Assembly: GCA_905221605.1 (NCBI GenBank)
Contig: CAJNDS010000569.1
Coordinates: 220,514-284,513 of the forward strand
DNA: 64,000 nt
DNA from: Symbiodinium natans
Taxonomy: Eukaryota > Sar > Dinophyceae > Suessiales > Symbiodiniaceae
Direction: 5' to 3'
Numbering within the stretch: the first letter of the stretch is position 1; the number at the start of each line of letters is the position of its first letter. The translations under genes were made by a program, and so were the position numbers. Below, one piece after another: positions 21,264-31,582 of this stretch. The notes under the pieces are model-generated. The model worked only from the letters and a program-made list of their open reading frames with translations. It was not told where the DNA came from and made no database searches.

Positions 21264-24067
21264 ACCTTCGACTGTAAAGAGCTGGATCTTCGAGGCGTGG
21301 GCGCCTCTGAACAGACGTCCATGGTCACGGTCGCGTCCTGGACGTCCTCACCCGGTGAGCTCTTTGGCTCCTTCTTACGACTTCGTCGTAGACAAAAATG
21401 GTTTTGACCGAGAAAAACTCGCACCACCGGGACTCCTATTGCGGGGATTCTAGCGATGCGGGACGGCCCGGCAAGCGTCAAAGACAAGCATAAAGGGCTC
21501 ACGATCAAAGCGCCTGGAACGAGGTACCAGTCGATGTCAGCGAAACCCACGATCACGGCAACCAAAAGGATGCATGCGCCTAGCACAACCCAGATGTTCA
21601 CTGTGACCGCGGCAAAAGCCTTTCGTTCGGTACTGAGGCGTGGGAAGAAGGCCAGCCAGAGGCTACCCTGCACCAACATAGCAGCCGCAGGAACTTGTTG
21701 CAGGGGGATCATGCCAGGAGTTGTCAACGTCTGTATGGGGAGTGCGACCCAAAGCATCACACCGACAGCAACCCATGAGCGGCTAAAGAACGAAACGTCC
21801 CCAAGCTCCCCTGTCAGAGCTGTGGTGCGTTGCAGCTCTGGCGTCATGAGGTTCATCTGCAGCAGAAACTTTACAGCGCGTTCCACCTCCTTCGCCTTTC
21901 CGCTTTGTGACAGTTCCTGCAAAATATTCTCTCTGTCGGAGTCAGATGAGCACTTGGCATCCAGCAGCCTACCAGAAAAGTCTTTCCGCAGGAATTTGCT
22001 GCGCAGAGCGGCATCTGATGCCATGATCCGATCAAACTCTGCACAGCAGGTGATGACGAGGCCACACAACCACGTCAAGACCCGGCCTAGATCTTGTCCG
22101 GAATAGAACATGTCACGTTGGAGACCCACTTCAGCGATGTATCCACCCAGCAGGCCCATACTGAGGCAAATTCCGGTGACCGCAATGCAAGCCTGCGCAA
22201 GTGCTCCGTACATCCCAGAGCGCACGCACGCAGCTGCCAAAACAAAGAACACGCCTCGGTTCTTGTGTTGAGGAAATACCACCAAGACTTGCAATTGAAG
22301 CCTTGAAGCCCTCTGACATCATTACAGCACAGGTCAGTACTGAAACCAGACGAGGCTCCTGCTGCAACTGAAAGCATCGGATTGAGTCGTCTTACAGCTG
22401 GGATGTCGAGCGCGATTGGCAACAAGCATATCGCCCCAGCAGCTGCGATGTACCTGAGGCTGTCTGGAAACCATCAAGCGTGTGTCTCATCACTCAGCTC
22501 GAATCACAATGATCCCTGTGGTAATGTTACCTCTAGAAAGGCAAGCTTGCCAGCGCAAACATCCTGGGACTTATTGAGGGGTTAAGTTAATAAGTTACTG
22601 CAATCCCCTTGTTTACCGACATGTTTCTGGACATCGTCTCAATTTCCTGGCCCCCAGCTCCAAAGTCCCGGGGACAGGGGAGGGCTGTACAGACGTACAG
22701 AGGGTCCAGGAACAAGCTTCAATAGTGCAAGCATGATGCAAGCCTCCCAGCCACAGCATGCACCACCAAAGCCCGTGATGATGCCGCTTTGCCACCCGAA
22801 TTGTCTTCCGCCAGGAATATGCCAAAAATGCCTCATAGCAACACCAGAGCCTAGTATAAATGCTGAGACTGTGGTTTGGCAGAACCAACATCGTAGGCGC
22901 TGTCTGCAGCGCTACGGCAAAAGGTGACTCACGAGGGCTTGCGATCAGGTCCGCGATGTCCAGATTTTGTGGATTCGACAAGAAGCACACATATGCGGCA
23001 CGTGCGCCTCGAGGCCAAGAGTGCTCCACTCTGTCGATGAATTCGTATATTCCCTCTGCCCAGCAGTGTGTCACGAAGACATCGCAGCTCACGCCAGCAG
23101 GATTTCTGAAAAGTGCCCAGCTCATGTTGCCAGCAAGAGCCGTCAAAGGCTTGATGAACTGATCGTTGACTGTGTACACGGAGGGTCCGATGGTCAAATC
23201 CAGGGTGTCAAACATGTCACGATCATGCGGATGGATCTTTCCTGTTGTAACTGCATGCATCACGAGACGGCGAAACTGACAAAGGTCTTCGAGCGTCACA
23301 CACCAAGCACTTTGCGGCACTGATTGGTGCAAATCGCGGCCAACTCCGCTCAGGCGAGGTGACAGCAGTTCTTCATCGCCAGGCTGCAGCGGCACGCTTC
23401 TCTTCCGCTTCTGAAGGTGCAAACAGGCACCTAGGATTTGCAGCAGGCCAAACATCAAGAGGGCGGCACCTGAAACTAAATGTGCTTTGACGTCCAAGCC
23501 GTCCAAACCATCTGCGTCGGCTTGCTTGTCGAGATTCTCCACAGGGTCTTCGCCCTCCTCCACAGCCTCGAAGTCACTTGGGACTTGCACTTCGTAGTAG
23601 CAGTCCTCATAGTTGGAGCATTCGCTGGAGTACCAATTCCGACCGCTCATCGTGACGCCCTCAAGTTGGTAAACTCGATTTCCAAGCCTCATGCCGCCCT
23701 CAACGTCGCAGAGTCCAGAAACCTTAATGCTCTCGTTCTCGAAGCTCACCACGCTTGTGATGAACTCTTTGCCTCCCCGAGACGCACAGCAAGGGTCCCA
23801 GCTACTCCAGCCGCGAACCCCAGCGATCGCCTCCTCCTCAGTTGCCCAGGTGGCCCAAGCATGGCAGCCTTCCTCGTCCTGGAGATTCCGGCGCCGGGTG
23901 GGATCTGGCTTCAGGGGGGAGAGGATCCACATCGGAGGGGTGTCTTCTTCATGGCCGCAGTGTGGGTCCCAGAAGATGTACAAAGATCCTCCACAGATCT
24001 CTCTCGTGCCAGAGCCGCACGCTGCCAGAATCAACAGCTGCAGCCCGAGCAGCGCCAAGGACGCCAT
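21260..24067 (-). CDS. Membrane protein with ectodomain, TIR-like domain and polytopic C-terminus
   Basis: Two large minus-strand exons. Exon A starts at an ATG (24067) with a signal peptide (MASLALLGLQLLILAACGSG). A Cys-rich ectodomain of about 180 residues follows, then a transmembrane helix near residues 196-218, a basic stop-transfer and a cytosolic TIR-like region: DVFVTHCWAEGIYEFIDRVE, then FLSNPQNLDIADL and YTRLWCCYEAFLAYSW. Exon B begins after a strong GTTTTGGCAG acceptor near 22250 and encodes several more membrane helices around a charged loop (SDSDRENILQEL), ending in a Ser-rich tail at 21260. The intron lies within 22251-22800; its donor is unresolved. After FLAYSWRKTIRVAK a second frame also looks coding (GIITGFGGACCGWEA), so a small frameshift or alternative exon is possible. 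A sensor role is inference. Confidence 0.7.
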
Positions 24068-24905
24068 GCTTCGTGACAAGGCCGTTTAGCCGAAAGCCTC
24101 CAAAACCGAACTGTGAACAAAGCACTGGTCATTCAGAGACCCTCAGACATGTTCTTAATTATGGCTGATTGCGAGGTCTATGACTGGCTACAGTACACTT
24201 TGGGATTGTTTGAGGCTCGTCGGCAGAATTCAACAAACATGCAGGGGTGCAGCTTCCAACCGCTTTCGTATGTATGTATACAACTACAGATGCATGCATG
24301 TGCATAAGCATGTATGCATATATAGACATATATATATAGATATGCATATACATATATGGTTACACACATGTGGTGTGTTCCAGGGGGGAAAGCAGCAGGC
24401 AGCAACTTGTGGAACTCACGTTAATGAACGGCATGGGCTGTTTTTGATCCGTTGCGGTAGGTTCCATTCGCATCCTATGTGGCTCAAGTTCCATGTGTTG
24501 GCAATCCCTAAATCCTAAACCCTAAACCCTAAACCGGGTATCTCGAACCTCCCTGCTCAGCCCTCTGTGGTCCTGCCGAGTTTTGCAGCTCAATGTTGCA
24601 AGCCTTGGTCTACCTCGGAAGGCTCATGCGCTCCCTGCGACTGCACCCAACCAGACATGTAAAGTCCTTACATGTGCATCAGGCAAGGGTAGGTCCCAGA
24701 GAAAGCCTTGTTTTTTTTATTCGGATCACGCCTGCGGATGCAAAACCGGCAAGCACTCTTATTCTTGTGTCTCGGTGTTTCTGTGGCGTTTCGTATACCT
24801 TGGCTGCCAGCGCCTTGTCTTGGCTGGGCCCCCCTTTGGTCTGGCATTGAAACCACACACGACGCATTGTGATGACTACATCATAAATACAAGGGAAGTT
24901 GAGGT
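24068..24905. other. Intergenic, with TA microsatellite and a telomere-like tract
   Basis: A TATATA/GCATGCAT microsatellite lies at about 24270-24358 and a CCCTAAA tract at 24506-24536. No exon recognised. Confidence 0.5.
24506..24536 (-). repeat. Interstitial telomere-type repeat (CCCTAAA)
   Basis: About four copies of CCCTAAA, the first one degenerate. TTTAGGG is the telomeric heptamer of plants and dinoflagellates. Confidence 0.85.
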
Positions 24906-26153
24906 TCACTTCGCATTCCCATCGCCACCGTCGCGGACCACTGAGGTTGAGGCACAAGTTCTCTCAATTTCTCGTCGGACCTTTTGCAAGGTTGTCCTGT
25001 GCTGCTCGGCTGCCGCGTTTTCCAACTGTGAAGCATGGAGCGAGTCCATCAGGAGGACGCAGGCAAAGGCCATCATTGCGAAAAACTTGCTCAGGTTGAA
25101 CTTTGCCAAGCCGAAAAAGACCTCGAAGACGTAAGACACTCCCATCTCAAAAGACACGGCCATGTTCGTTTTCACAGCACCAGCTGTGAAGATTGCGAAC
25201 TGAAAGACGGGAATCTTTAGAACCAGCGGCAGTGACGCCAGAAAGAATACAGTGCTGTCATAGCCCCGGAAAAGGATCGGGAGCTCTCCGATGGCTGCAG
25301 CAGCCAGAATGTAGCAAGGTATGCTGCAAGCTTGTTGCATCACCAGATACCGGTTTAGCTCACAGTTGCGAGCCGTTCCCTGCAGCCCAGTGGTGAAGCT
25401 TGACCCAATCACATCAGAGGCAATGTCAGAGCCTGCGTCTGCCAAAGCACAGCCCAATGCCAAGAAGACTCCTTCCATGGTGACCTCCATGCCTTCTTCG
25501 TCTGAGGTTAATGAGTCAGACGTGATGCTGACAGAAAACAATATCACGGCGAGGATGCCAATGGCCTTGAGTCCAGGCAGCTTGAGGGAATACAGCGCGT
25601 CAAACATGGCCATCCAAAGCAGCGCAAAGCGCATGACGATGAAAAAGATGGAGGAGTTCATCCTGGAAACAGCCATGGCCTGAAGCGTATGCTTTGACGC
25701 TACGACCATGCCGTTCACGATGCATATGAGGTACCGCCGCGACGCTAACTTCTTGAACTCAGCACTGCCATAGCGAAGAACCAAATGTGTGGTCAGGAAT
25801 GTCACGAGCAAGCTGCTGGCAACGAAAAGGCTTCCCAGCTTGGAGAAGCTGCGGCCAAACGCCACAGACAGCTGCACCCCGAAAGCTACGATGCTGCTCA
25901 GCACAGGTACGCTCAGGAGCAACATTGCAGCAGCATAGCGTTTGCGCTTCAAGCTCCGAGGCGCGTTCTCCTCGACTTCTAATCGCTCGAGGGCAGTTAT
26001 GATGCGACTCAGAACCACGTCCGCACGGCCAGACCGCTCGTCTTCAGATACAGGCTCACTGTCGCGTCGGACTTTGCCCGGTCCCGACCGCACATCTGGA
26101 TCCAGGTCGACTGTGACACGGTCGGATGATCCGCCCTCAGCAGCAGGCTGCAT
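24906..26153 (-). CDS. Intronless polytopic membrane protein, transporter-like
   Basis: A complete single-exon reading of 415 codons from an ATG at 26153. It has a charged cytosolic N-terminus (about 75 residues, Asp/Glu/Arg rich), then about ten hydrophobic helices, and a charged tail. Features include LVLRYGSAEFKKLASRRYL, TLQAMAVSRMNSSIFFIVMR, a repeat-like acidic loop (SDSLTSDEEGMEVTMEG) and FLALGCALADAGSDIASDVI. Ten helices, with conserved small and polar residues before helix pairs, resemble drug/metabolite and nucleotide-sugar transporter folds (DMT superfamily). No diagnostic motif proves this, so the substrate is unknown. Absence of introns, when neighbours have several, could mean retroposition. 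No spliced-leader relic was seen upstream. Confidence 0.7.
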   Translation of the reverse strand: MQPAAEGGSSDRVTVDLDPDVRSGPGKVRRDSEPVSEDERSGRADVVLSRIITALERLEVEENAPRSLKRKRYAAAMLLLSVPVLSSIVAFGVQLSVAFGRSFSKLGSLFVASSLLVTFLTTHLVLRYGSAEFKKLASRRYLICIVNGMVVASKHTLQAMAVSRMNSSIFFIVMRFALLWMAMFDALYSLKLPGLKAIGILAVILFSVSITSDSLTSDEEGMEVTMEGVFLALGCALADAGSDIASDVIGSSFTTGLQGTARNCELNRYLVMQQACSIPCYILAAAAIGELPILFRGYDSTVFFLASLPLVLKIPVFQFAIFTAGAVKTNMAVSFEMGVSYVFEVFFGLAKFNLSKFFAMMAFACVLLMDSLHASQLENAAAEQHRTTLQKVRREIERTCASTSVVRDGGDGNAK

Positions 26154-27023
26154 GGCTGTCGGGGCTGCCGGCCATGCGCTTGTTTCGAGTGTGGAACAGG
26201 AAAGAATAGGGCTGGTGACCCAGCGACCCGTATGTCAGGATAGTTCAGTGTTGGCAGTGTTGGATGTCATGCCAGCAGGGTACAGCAAGGGGTGAGGGCG
26301 TGAATCCACAGGCATGGAAAGGGGCTGATCCTTGACAGGTGGAGCTTGTCTTTGTCTTGGTTAGAATTGAGACGCAAAGTCCAAGGCCAGCAACAAACTT
26401 GGGCGCACCCTCAGCATAGTCACCTTCAGCCTGCATACCTGAAGCTGCGAGCTTGTGAAACTTTGCATGGCCATGAGAGCAGAAGAGGTTCGCTTCGGGG
26501 GCTTTGTCCCTAACTCCATACAGAAGTCACTTCGGGTTGGGCATTATCGGCTTTGCCCGGGCTCGGCTGCGACGTTTTCGGCTTCTCTGGTAATTTTGTC
26601 TGCCAACCCATCCCTCGCATGGCAATGGCAGACCCCAACTAACTTCTCGCTGAATTTCAAGCCGCAAATCAGCAAACAGCTCCAAGCAATGGAAGGCGCT
26701 TTCTGATCGGCAGGCCACAAGGTCCAGGGAGTTGTGGTGGCAACACCCCACAACCCGGGGAGCACTGTTTGCGCCTGCTCAAAGGCATGTGAAAAGCAGG
26801 GGAAGCACAAGTGCCTTGCGCGGCATACCTACGCTTTGAGGCATGCCCTGCAAAGTCAGCAGCAAATAAACGGGTGAGAAACGCAAGCTGCATCGATGAC
26901 GTCTGGCTTGGGCATCTCCTCGACAGGCTCCTCGTGATTTCAGAATTGTGCATCCCTTGATGGGTCATGATGCATCCATCTGCTACACTGCCTGCCCCCA
27001 CCCTCCCCCTTCCCCCTTCGCAA
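26154..27023. other. No gene recognised
   Basis: Upstream flank of the transporter-like gene. A minus-strand reading near 26245-26436 (EGDYAEGAPKFVAGLGL) looks faintly coding but lacks splice support. Confidence 0.35.
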
Positions 27024-27179
27024 TCACAATGGAGCCTCCTCCAGGTCGTGCAGCGTCCCAGGCTGCCCTTGGAAGTCGAGTGTGACCTCCGTCAGATCGT
27101 GCAGCTTCTCTTGTTCCACAAAGTCCGTCTGGGACCCATCCAATGCAGCCGCCGCTTTGCCATCCTTGTCCGGTCGACT
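27024..27179 (-). CDS. Possible acidic terminal exon
   Basis: After a strong acceptor (TGCTGGTGTCAG) the minus strand reads 51 codons, including SRPDKDGKAAAALDG, FVEQEKLHDLTEVTLD and HDLEEAPL, then TGA at 27024. Composition and acceptor look real. An upstream reading at about 27290-27400 (TELKLTGVLIQADDASLERG) could be its preceding exon. No domain recognised, so the gene identity is unknown. Confidence 0.35.
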   Translation of the reverse strand, partial: SRPDKDGKAAAALDGSQTDFVEQEKLHDLTEVTLDFQGQPGTLHDLEEAPL

Positions 27180-27729
27180 CTGACACCAGCAGAAGCAGAG
27201 GAAATGCTTCAAATTCAAGTTTATGGCATGGCTCCTCACTGGGCTCACTGGGCTGCTGGTCGACCCGAGACACCTTGCCGGTTGAAAGTGCCGGTCAGAT
27301 GGCACGCTAAAGTAGTTTGAATGCGCAGAACGGTCCACTGACCTCTCTCTAGGCTGGCATCATCGGCTTGAATCAAAACCCCTGTCAACTTCAACTCAGT
27401 CTGCGGCAAGCGCTTTCGCTGGTGGCGCGCCACCAGTCGTCTCTGGTCCTGCAGCCCAGCTTTCCCACGAGAGATGACCCACAGTGCATAAAGCACGCAA
27501 AAGCATCGGCCAGTGGAGCTGCAGCGCACCGGCTTCGAAGGAAACTAGCGACCAGCGCAGCTAGCTTGGTTATATATTGCCCTGCGCAAGCGGTGCAAGG
27601 CCTCTTGCTACGTAACTACACAAAGAGCACTGGCTAAGGCAGAATTTGTTAACCACCCCCCTGGGTTCGCTTCTCCAAAACAAGAGAGGGGGGCCAGGCC
27701 CAAAGGCAGCCTGAGCTACAATGGGGGAT

Positions 27730-29241
27730 TCATAGGGGTATCATGTCACGTGCTCCTGCAGAGACGGTTGCTTCCAGGAGCTTCTCCGCGATCATCCTCG
27801 CGATCTCGTTGTCCGTCTTGTCAACGCAGTTCAGGAAGGCCACCGAGGGACTGAATTTCTTGCTGATGTAGCCTAGGGCTTGGCCTTGCTTGTCGAACTT
27901 GTGGGAGGGGCCACTGGGCGGAGTTGGGGGGTATGCTTGGCACACCTTGAGCGGAACAGCCTCGACTTTGTTGTCAACCGCGTACTTGAGCTCATCATAT
28001 GTTGAATAAGCAGAACTGGTCATCTCGCCATAGCTCTCGGAGCACACAGCCAGCAGTATCCCATCTTCTTGACGGAGTCGATTCAAGTACTTGACGATGA
28101 GTGTGCCAAAGTCGTCTCCAGCTTTGGCGCTAACCATCATGACTTGATAGTTGTTGAACTTCAAGATGTCGAAAACCCTGCGGAACTTGCGCATCACCTC
28201 GCTCCCGTCGAAGCGTGCGGAGAACAGCGCCGGGCGTGACGACGAGCCATCTCGGGGAGACGCGCACGGCAACTTCTTGATGCTACCGGTACAAGTAGGT
28301 GATGAATTCCCAAGCTACTTTGAAGCCTCAACTCCGTGCATCCCAGAAAAGGCGCGCCTGCCATCTGCATGATGGGCGGGGAACAGCGGCAGACCTTTGC
28401 TGTGCCCTGCCTCAGCCTGAAACTTTCCATCCATGAACCGTTTGTAATTAGAATGAATTGGTGGACCTGAGCGTATGTGCGTCTGTGCCTGTGGTGAAGG
28501 AACTCCTTTTGCCATTGTTGTCTGCTTGTAACGAAACGGAAGAGACAAGCAAGCACCAACCCAGTGCGGCGACGTTGCTTTAAGGCCGCGCTGATCCCGC
28601 AGAGCCGCAAGGGCTTCTTCAGCTTCTTGGTCGTCTGCACGTGCCGAAACGATCATGATGAATTGGCCCTTTTGGACAAGAGGCAGCTGCTCGCCTCAAG
28701 AGCAACTGGAATCAGAAAGCTGCCATTCTCACTTATAACATCTATATATATATATACATATATATATATACACTGTATAGTATATTAATTGAGCATAATT
28801 CTGCCGAACATCCCAGCCCAGATCTGCGGAGCCCACCAGGCTCGACCTGCTGCCAGGCGATGCCAGCCGGCTTCCAGCGTGCCCTAGGAGAACGATTCAG
28901 GATGCAACCCTAATCCCTAAACCTTATAAACCCTAAACCCCTAAAGCTCAGATCCTGGCAGCTCTTTCGACACAGCCGGCCAGACCTGGTAGCAGAGTTC
29001 CTTGTCTTCTTTGGCCTTGCAATGTATGCCCAGGATGAGACCTCCTGGCAACTGTGGAAAAAGGATGGCTCATCGCTTCCTGCAACCTACGCCCTTCCGT
29101 CTACCCAAATCCCACATGAGGTCCTGTCGCACCTTGGCGCTTGAATTCTTGTATCTGGCTTCTCATCTGCTTCCAAAACTCATCGTACCACTGAGAGTTG
29201 CGAATGTCGTCTGCTTTGCGTCGGATCGCCTCAGGCTTCAG
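27730..29241 (-). CDS. TIR-domain protein, last exon plus likely upstream exons
   Basis: The last exon (27730-28282, after a CCGGTAG acceptor) encodes a TIR-like domain: ALFSARFDGSEVMRKFRRVF opens it, followed by ILKFNNYQVMMVS, DGILLAVCSESYG and STYDELKYAV. In TYDEL the Glu aligns with the catalytic Glu of TIR NAD+-cleaving enzymes. It ends at TGA 27730 after MIAEKLLEATVSAGARD. Two upstream minus-strand pieces probably belong: 28587-28634 (DDQEAEEALAALRDQRG, acceptor GTGCAG, GC donor) and 29133-29241 (LKPEAIRRKADDIRNSQWYD, then KQMRSQIQEFKRQ, GT donor). Their joins were not proven. TIR domains act as scaffolds or NADases in defence; whether this one cleaves NAD+ is inference. Confidence 0.65.
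28740..28775. repeat. (TA)n microsatellite
   Basis: Alternating TATATA/CATATA run inside the putative intron of the TIR gene. Confidence 0.85.
28904..28946 (-). repeat. Interstitial telomere-type repeat, degenerate
   Basis: Degenerate CCCTAA/CCCTAAA units with insertions (ACCTTATAAACCCTAAACCC), in the putative intron of the TIR gene. Confidence 0.75.
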
Positions 29242-29317
29242 CTCGTCAGGAAACAAAAAGGAGATGGGCCAACTCCACGTTTGGAAGCCCAACCTTGAGG
29301 GAATGACATGTCCACGG

Positions 29318-29563
29318 GGAGCAGACCCGGATCGGGCTTTTTTCCTTTTAACCCAACCCTCCCCCATGCGAAATTTTCTGACGCCCCCCCCCACCCCCCC
29401 CCACCCCCCACCCCCCCCCCACCCCCCCCCCCCCCACCCCCCCCCCACCCACCCCACCCACCCCCCCCCACACCCCCCCACCGCCCCCCTCTGCCCTTCC
29501 TCCAAAACCTCTTTGGGGCCGTCCCGGCGCCGAGGCGGCGCGCGCAAGCGTTTACAATTAAGT
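29318..29563 (+). repeat. Dispersed repeat, copy 2, with expanded C-tract
   Basis: Same block order as copy 1 at 6.8 kb: GCAGACCCGGATC, then ATGCGAAATTTTCTGACGC, a C/A-rich tract expanded to about 100 bases, and GGCGCGCGCAAGCGTTTACAATTAA at the end (given here in shorter form: AAGCGTTTACAATTAA). The expanded tract explains the poly-Pro and poly-Gly open frames over it. Confidence 0.75.
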
Positions 29564-29754
29564 GGATTCCCTTACGCCCTTTCTAGGAGAACCTAGGTTA
29601 CACAATGTTCGCTAGTTCTAATTGCAACTTGCCAAACTAGGCAGCCGCACGCCCACGTTGGGGTGACGTGCTGCCTAAGAGCAGATATGCAAGGCATCAC
29701 CTCCCAAGGATCAACCTTGGCTCGTGAGCTCAGATGGGCCGCAAGACGAGGGGG

Positions 29755-29789
29755 AAACCCTAAACCCTAACCTAAACCCTAAAACCCTA
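29755..29789 (-). repeat. Interstitial telomere-type repeat (CCCTAAA)
   Basis: About four imperfect CCCTAAA/CCCTAA units. It forms the left arm of an inverted pair with the TTTAGGG tract about 130 bases to the right. Confidence 0.85.
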
Positions 29790-29915
29790 CACACCCGTCC
29801 CTTTAATTGGCCTCCAATGGCAAGGCAGAGCCAAGGCCGCAATCATGGCAGCGCTCGCAATCCTGTTCTCCTTGCACTCTTCGACGGTGTTGCAGAGGCC
29901 TCCTGTCACTCAAGG

Positions 29916-30018
29916 GGTTTAGTTTTAGGGTTTGGGTTTAGGGGTTTAGGGTTTTAGGTTTAGGGTTAGGGTTTTAGGGTTTATGTTTGGTGTTTTAGGG
30001 TTTAGGGATTTAGGGCTT
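29916..30018 (+). repeat. Interstitial telomere-type repeat (TTTAGGG), long degenerate
   Basis: About 100 bases of TTTAGGG with variants (TTTTAGGG, TTAGGG, TTTGGG, TTTAGGGG). It is the longest telomere-like tract in the window and is opposite in orientation to the preceding one. Confidence 0.9.
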
Positions 30019-31287
30019 TGTCCCTGTACTGGTTGCGCAGCCCCTGGAGGGTTCCGCGGCAGCATCCCACCTGAAACGACACTTGCAGCCCCTGAATATC
30101 AAAGCATTCGAGACCATATGAGCACTCGCACATGAACATACGCAACTGGCCCTACGGGCAAACAGAAACAATAAGCCAGTGTGGCGTGAAGTTGTAAAGC
30201 TGGGCAGCTGCATCGGGTCAACACCTGCTTGCTATGTCGCCTGGGCCCACAAGAGCCTCATACTCTTCTGGGCGCAAGCGCTTTCTGACTCTGGAGGTCA
30301 TTTTGATGAGAACCGGATACAAATCCCTGCAAACCCTGTGATTGTAGGGCCTGGCGAGCCTCCATCATACACTGCGACTGGGCGACCTCCGCTGCCAGGA
30401 GTCGCGGAACAAGGCAGGTCCACTGAGCAACATCCTCCGTTCAGAGCTCATGGTGCGAAACTCTCATCTCTCCCCTGCAACTTTTCAGAGGTTTGCAAGT
30501 ATTCTCTTTCGATACAGGCGCTGATGTGCAGCACCGTCTGCGACTGTGTCCAGCAGTTCCGTCGCGCCTGCTACCTGTCTAGGGCAGCCCTGGCAACTCA
30601 AGAGTCAACCTGGATCTCGTCCTATGATCGCTGTCTTCGCACTCTCAGGCAGGCCTATACCCTCGGCCACCACCGCCTGCAAATCGACGCGCATGCGTAC
30701 CTCACTGGTCAGAATGCGGCCGAGACACCTGCTAACTGCCGTGCACTAGCACTGCAGGAACCCTCTGAGCCAGAAACAAGGGAGACACACCTTCCGCTGA
30801 GATAAAATTTAATAAATTAAATTTTCTCTTACCTAAACTTCCGTGAAAGCGAGCTGTTCCGCTGACAGCCAAGCTTCGGCCGACCGACCTATGCTCACAA
30901 ACACAAGTCATCTCAGGCAGTGTCACACACGTCATATGCCATGATGTTGCTCTTTCGTGCATAACCCTGACTGAACAATAATGCTTTCCGAACATGCCTT
31001 CGAGCTCACCCTATGTGCGATGTGAGGGTAACAGTCGCATAGGCAAGATCGATCGCGATGCACGTAACGGGGCCTTGCGACTGACATTGCCGCTGTAACG
31101 TGGAGGCATTCCAGGCGTCCACCTGAAGACTTCACGATGACGGCTCTGAAGGTCCAGCGCCCAGCTGCCTGAAGCGCCGCCTGCACTTAAAGTTCTTGAT
31201 TGGCTCAGTCTGCAAAACTGCTGTTCTCTCAGTTCTCCGTATGCCATGTTGAGTTCGGGTCTTATGCAGAGCCCTTGCTGACTGGAC

Positions 31288-31375
31288 CTTCAAGAGCCCT
31301 CCCAAGCTGACGACTGTCATCACCGCGAAAGCCACCAGCAAATACACCCCAGCCACGACTGGCGGACAAATCTTT
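31288..31375 (-). CDS. Possible single-helix transmembrane exon
   Basis: An 88-nt segment bounded by a strong acceptor (TTTTTTGCCCGTCGCAG) and a GAAG|GT donor encodes KICPPVVAGVYLLVAFAVMT then VVSLGGLLK, a clear membrane-spanning helix with a basic flank. An upstream ATG reading at 31508 (MDARQRVSRESKVKRMALGF) could be the preceding exon. The protein is unknown. Confidence 0.4.
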
Positions 31376-31533
31376 CTGCGACGGGCAAAAAAGCAAAGAG
31401 TGTTACCACCCAACCCTCCGCAAGAACTATGCCCAGAATGCGATTTCCGAAGCCGAGTGCCATGCGTTTCACTTTACTTTCCCGGCTGACTCGCTGCCGT
31501 GCGTCCATTTTTCGGTCTGGCCAGCCCCGTTAA

Positions 31534-31582
31534 ACCCTAAACCCTAAACCCTAAACCCCGAAACCCTAAACCCTAAACCCTA
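31534..31582 (-). repeat. Interstitial telomere-type repeat (CCCTAAA)
   Basis: Seven near-perfect CCCTAAA units with one CCCCGAAA variant in the middle. It is the cleanest such tract in the window. Confidence 0.95.

Larger units (their letters stand above)
29564..31287. other. Telomere-like tracts and no confident gene
   Basis: Contains an inverted pair of telomere-type tracts. A 208-codon plus-strand open frame at 30179-30805 has no ATG near its start and no motif, and is left uncalled. Confidence 0.4.

Noticed and set aside
23480-24089. 200-codon plus-strand open frame
   Set aside because: It lies opposite the signal-peptide/ectodomain exon; only the minus strand shows a signal peptide and ordered domains.
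29101-29586. Poly-Pro and poly-Gly open frames
   Set aside because: Caused by the expanded C-tract of dispersed repeat copy 2; only the short exon at 29133-29241 has splice support.
30179-30805. 208-codon plus-strand open frame
   Set aside because: Starts with GTG, has no motif and opposes the strand bias of the window; not enough support.
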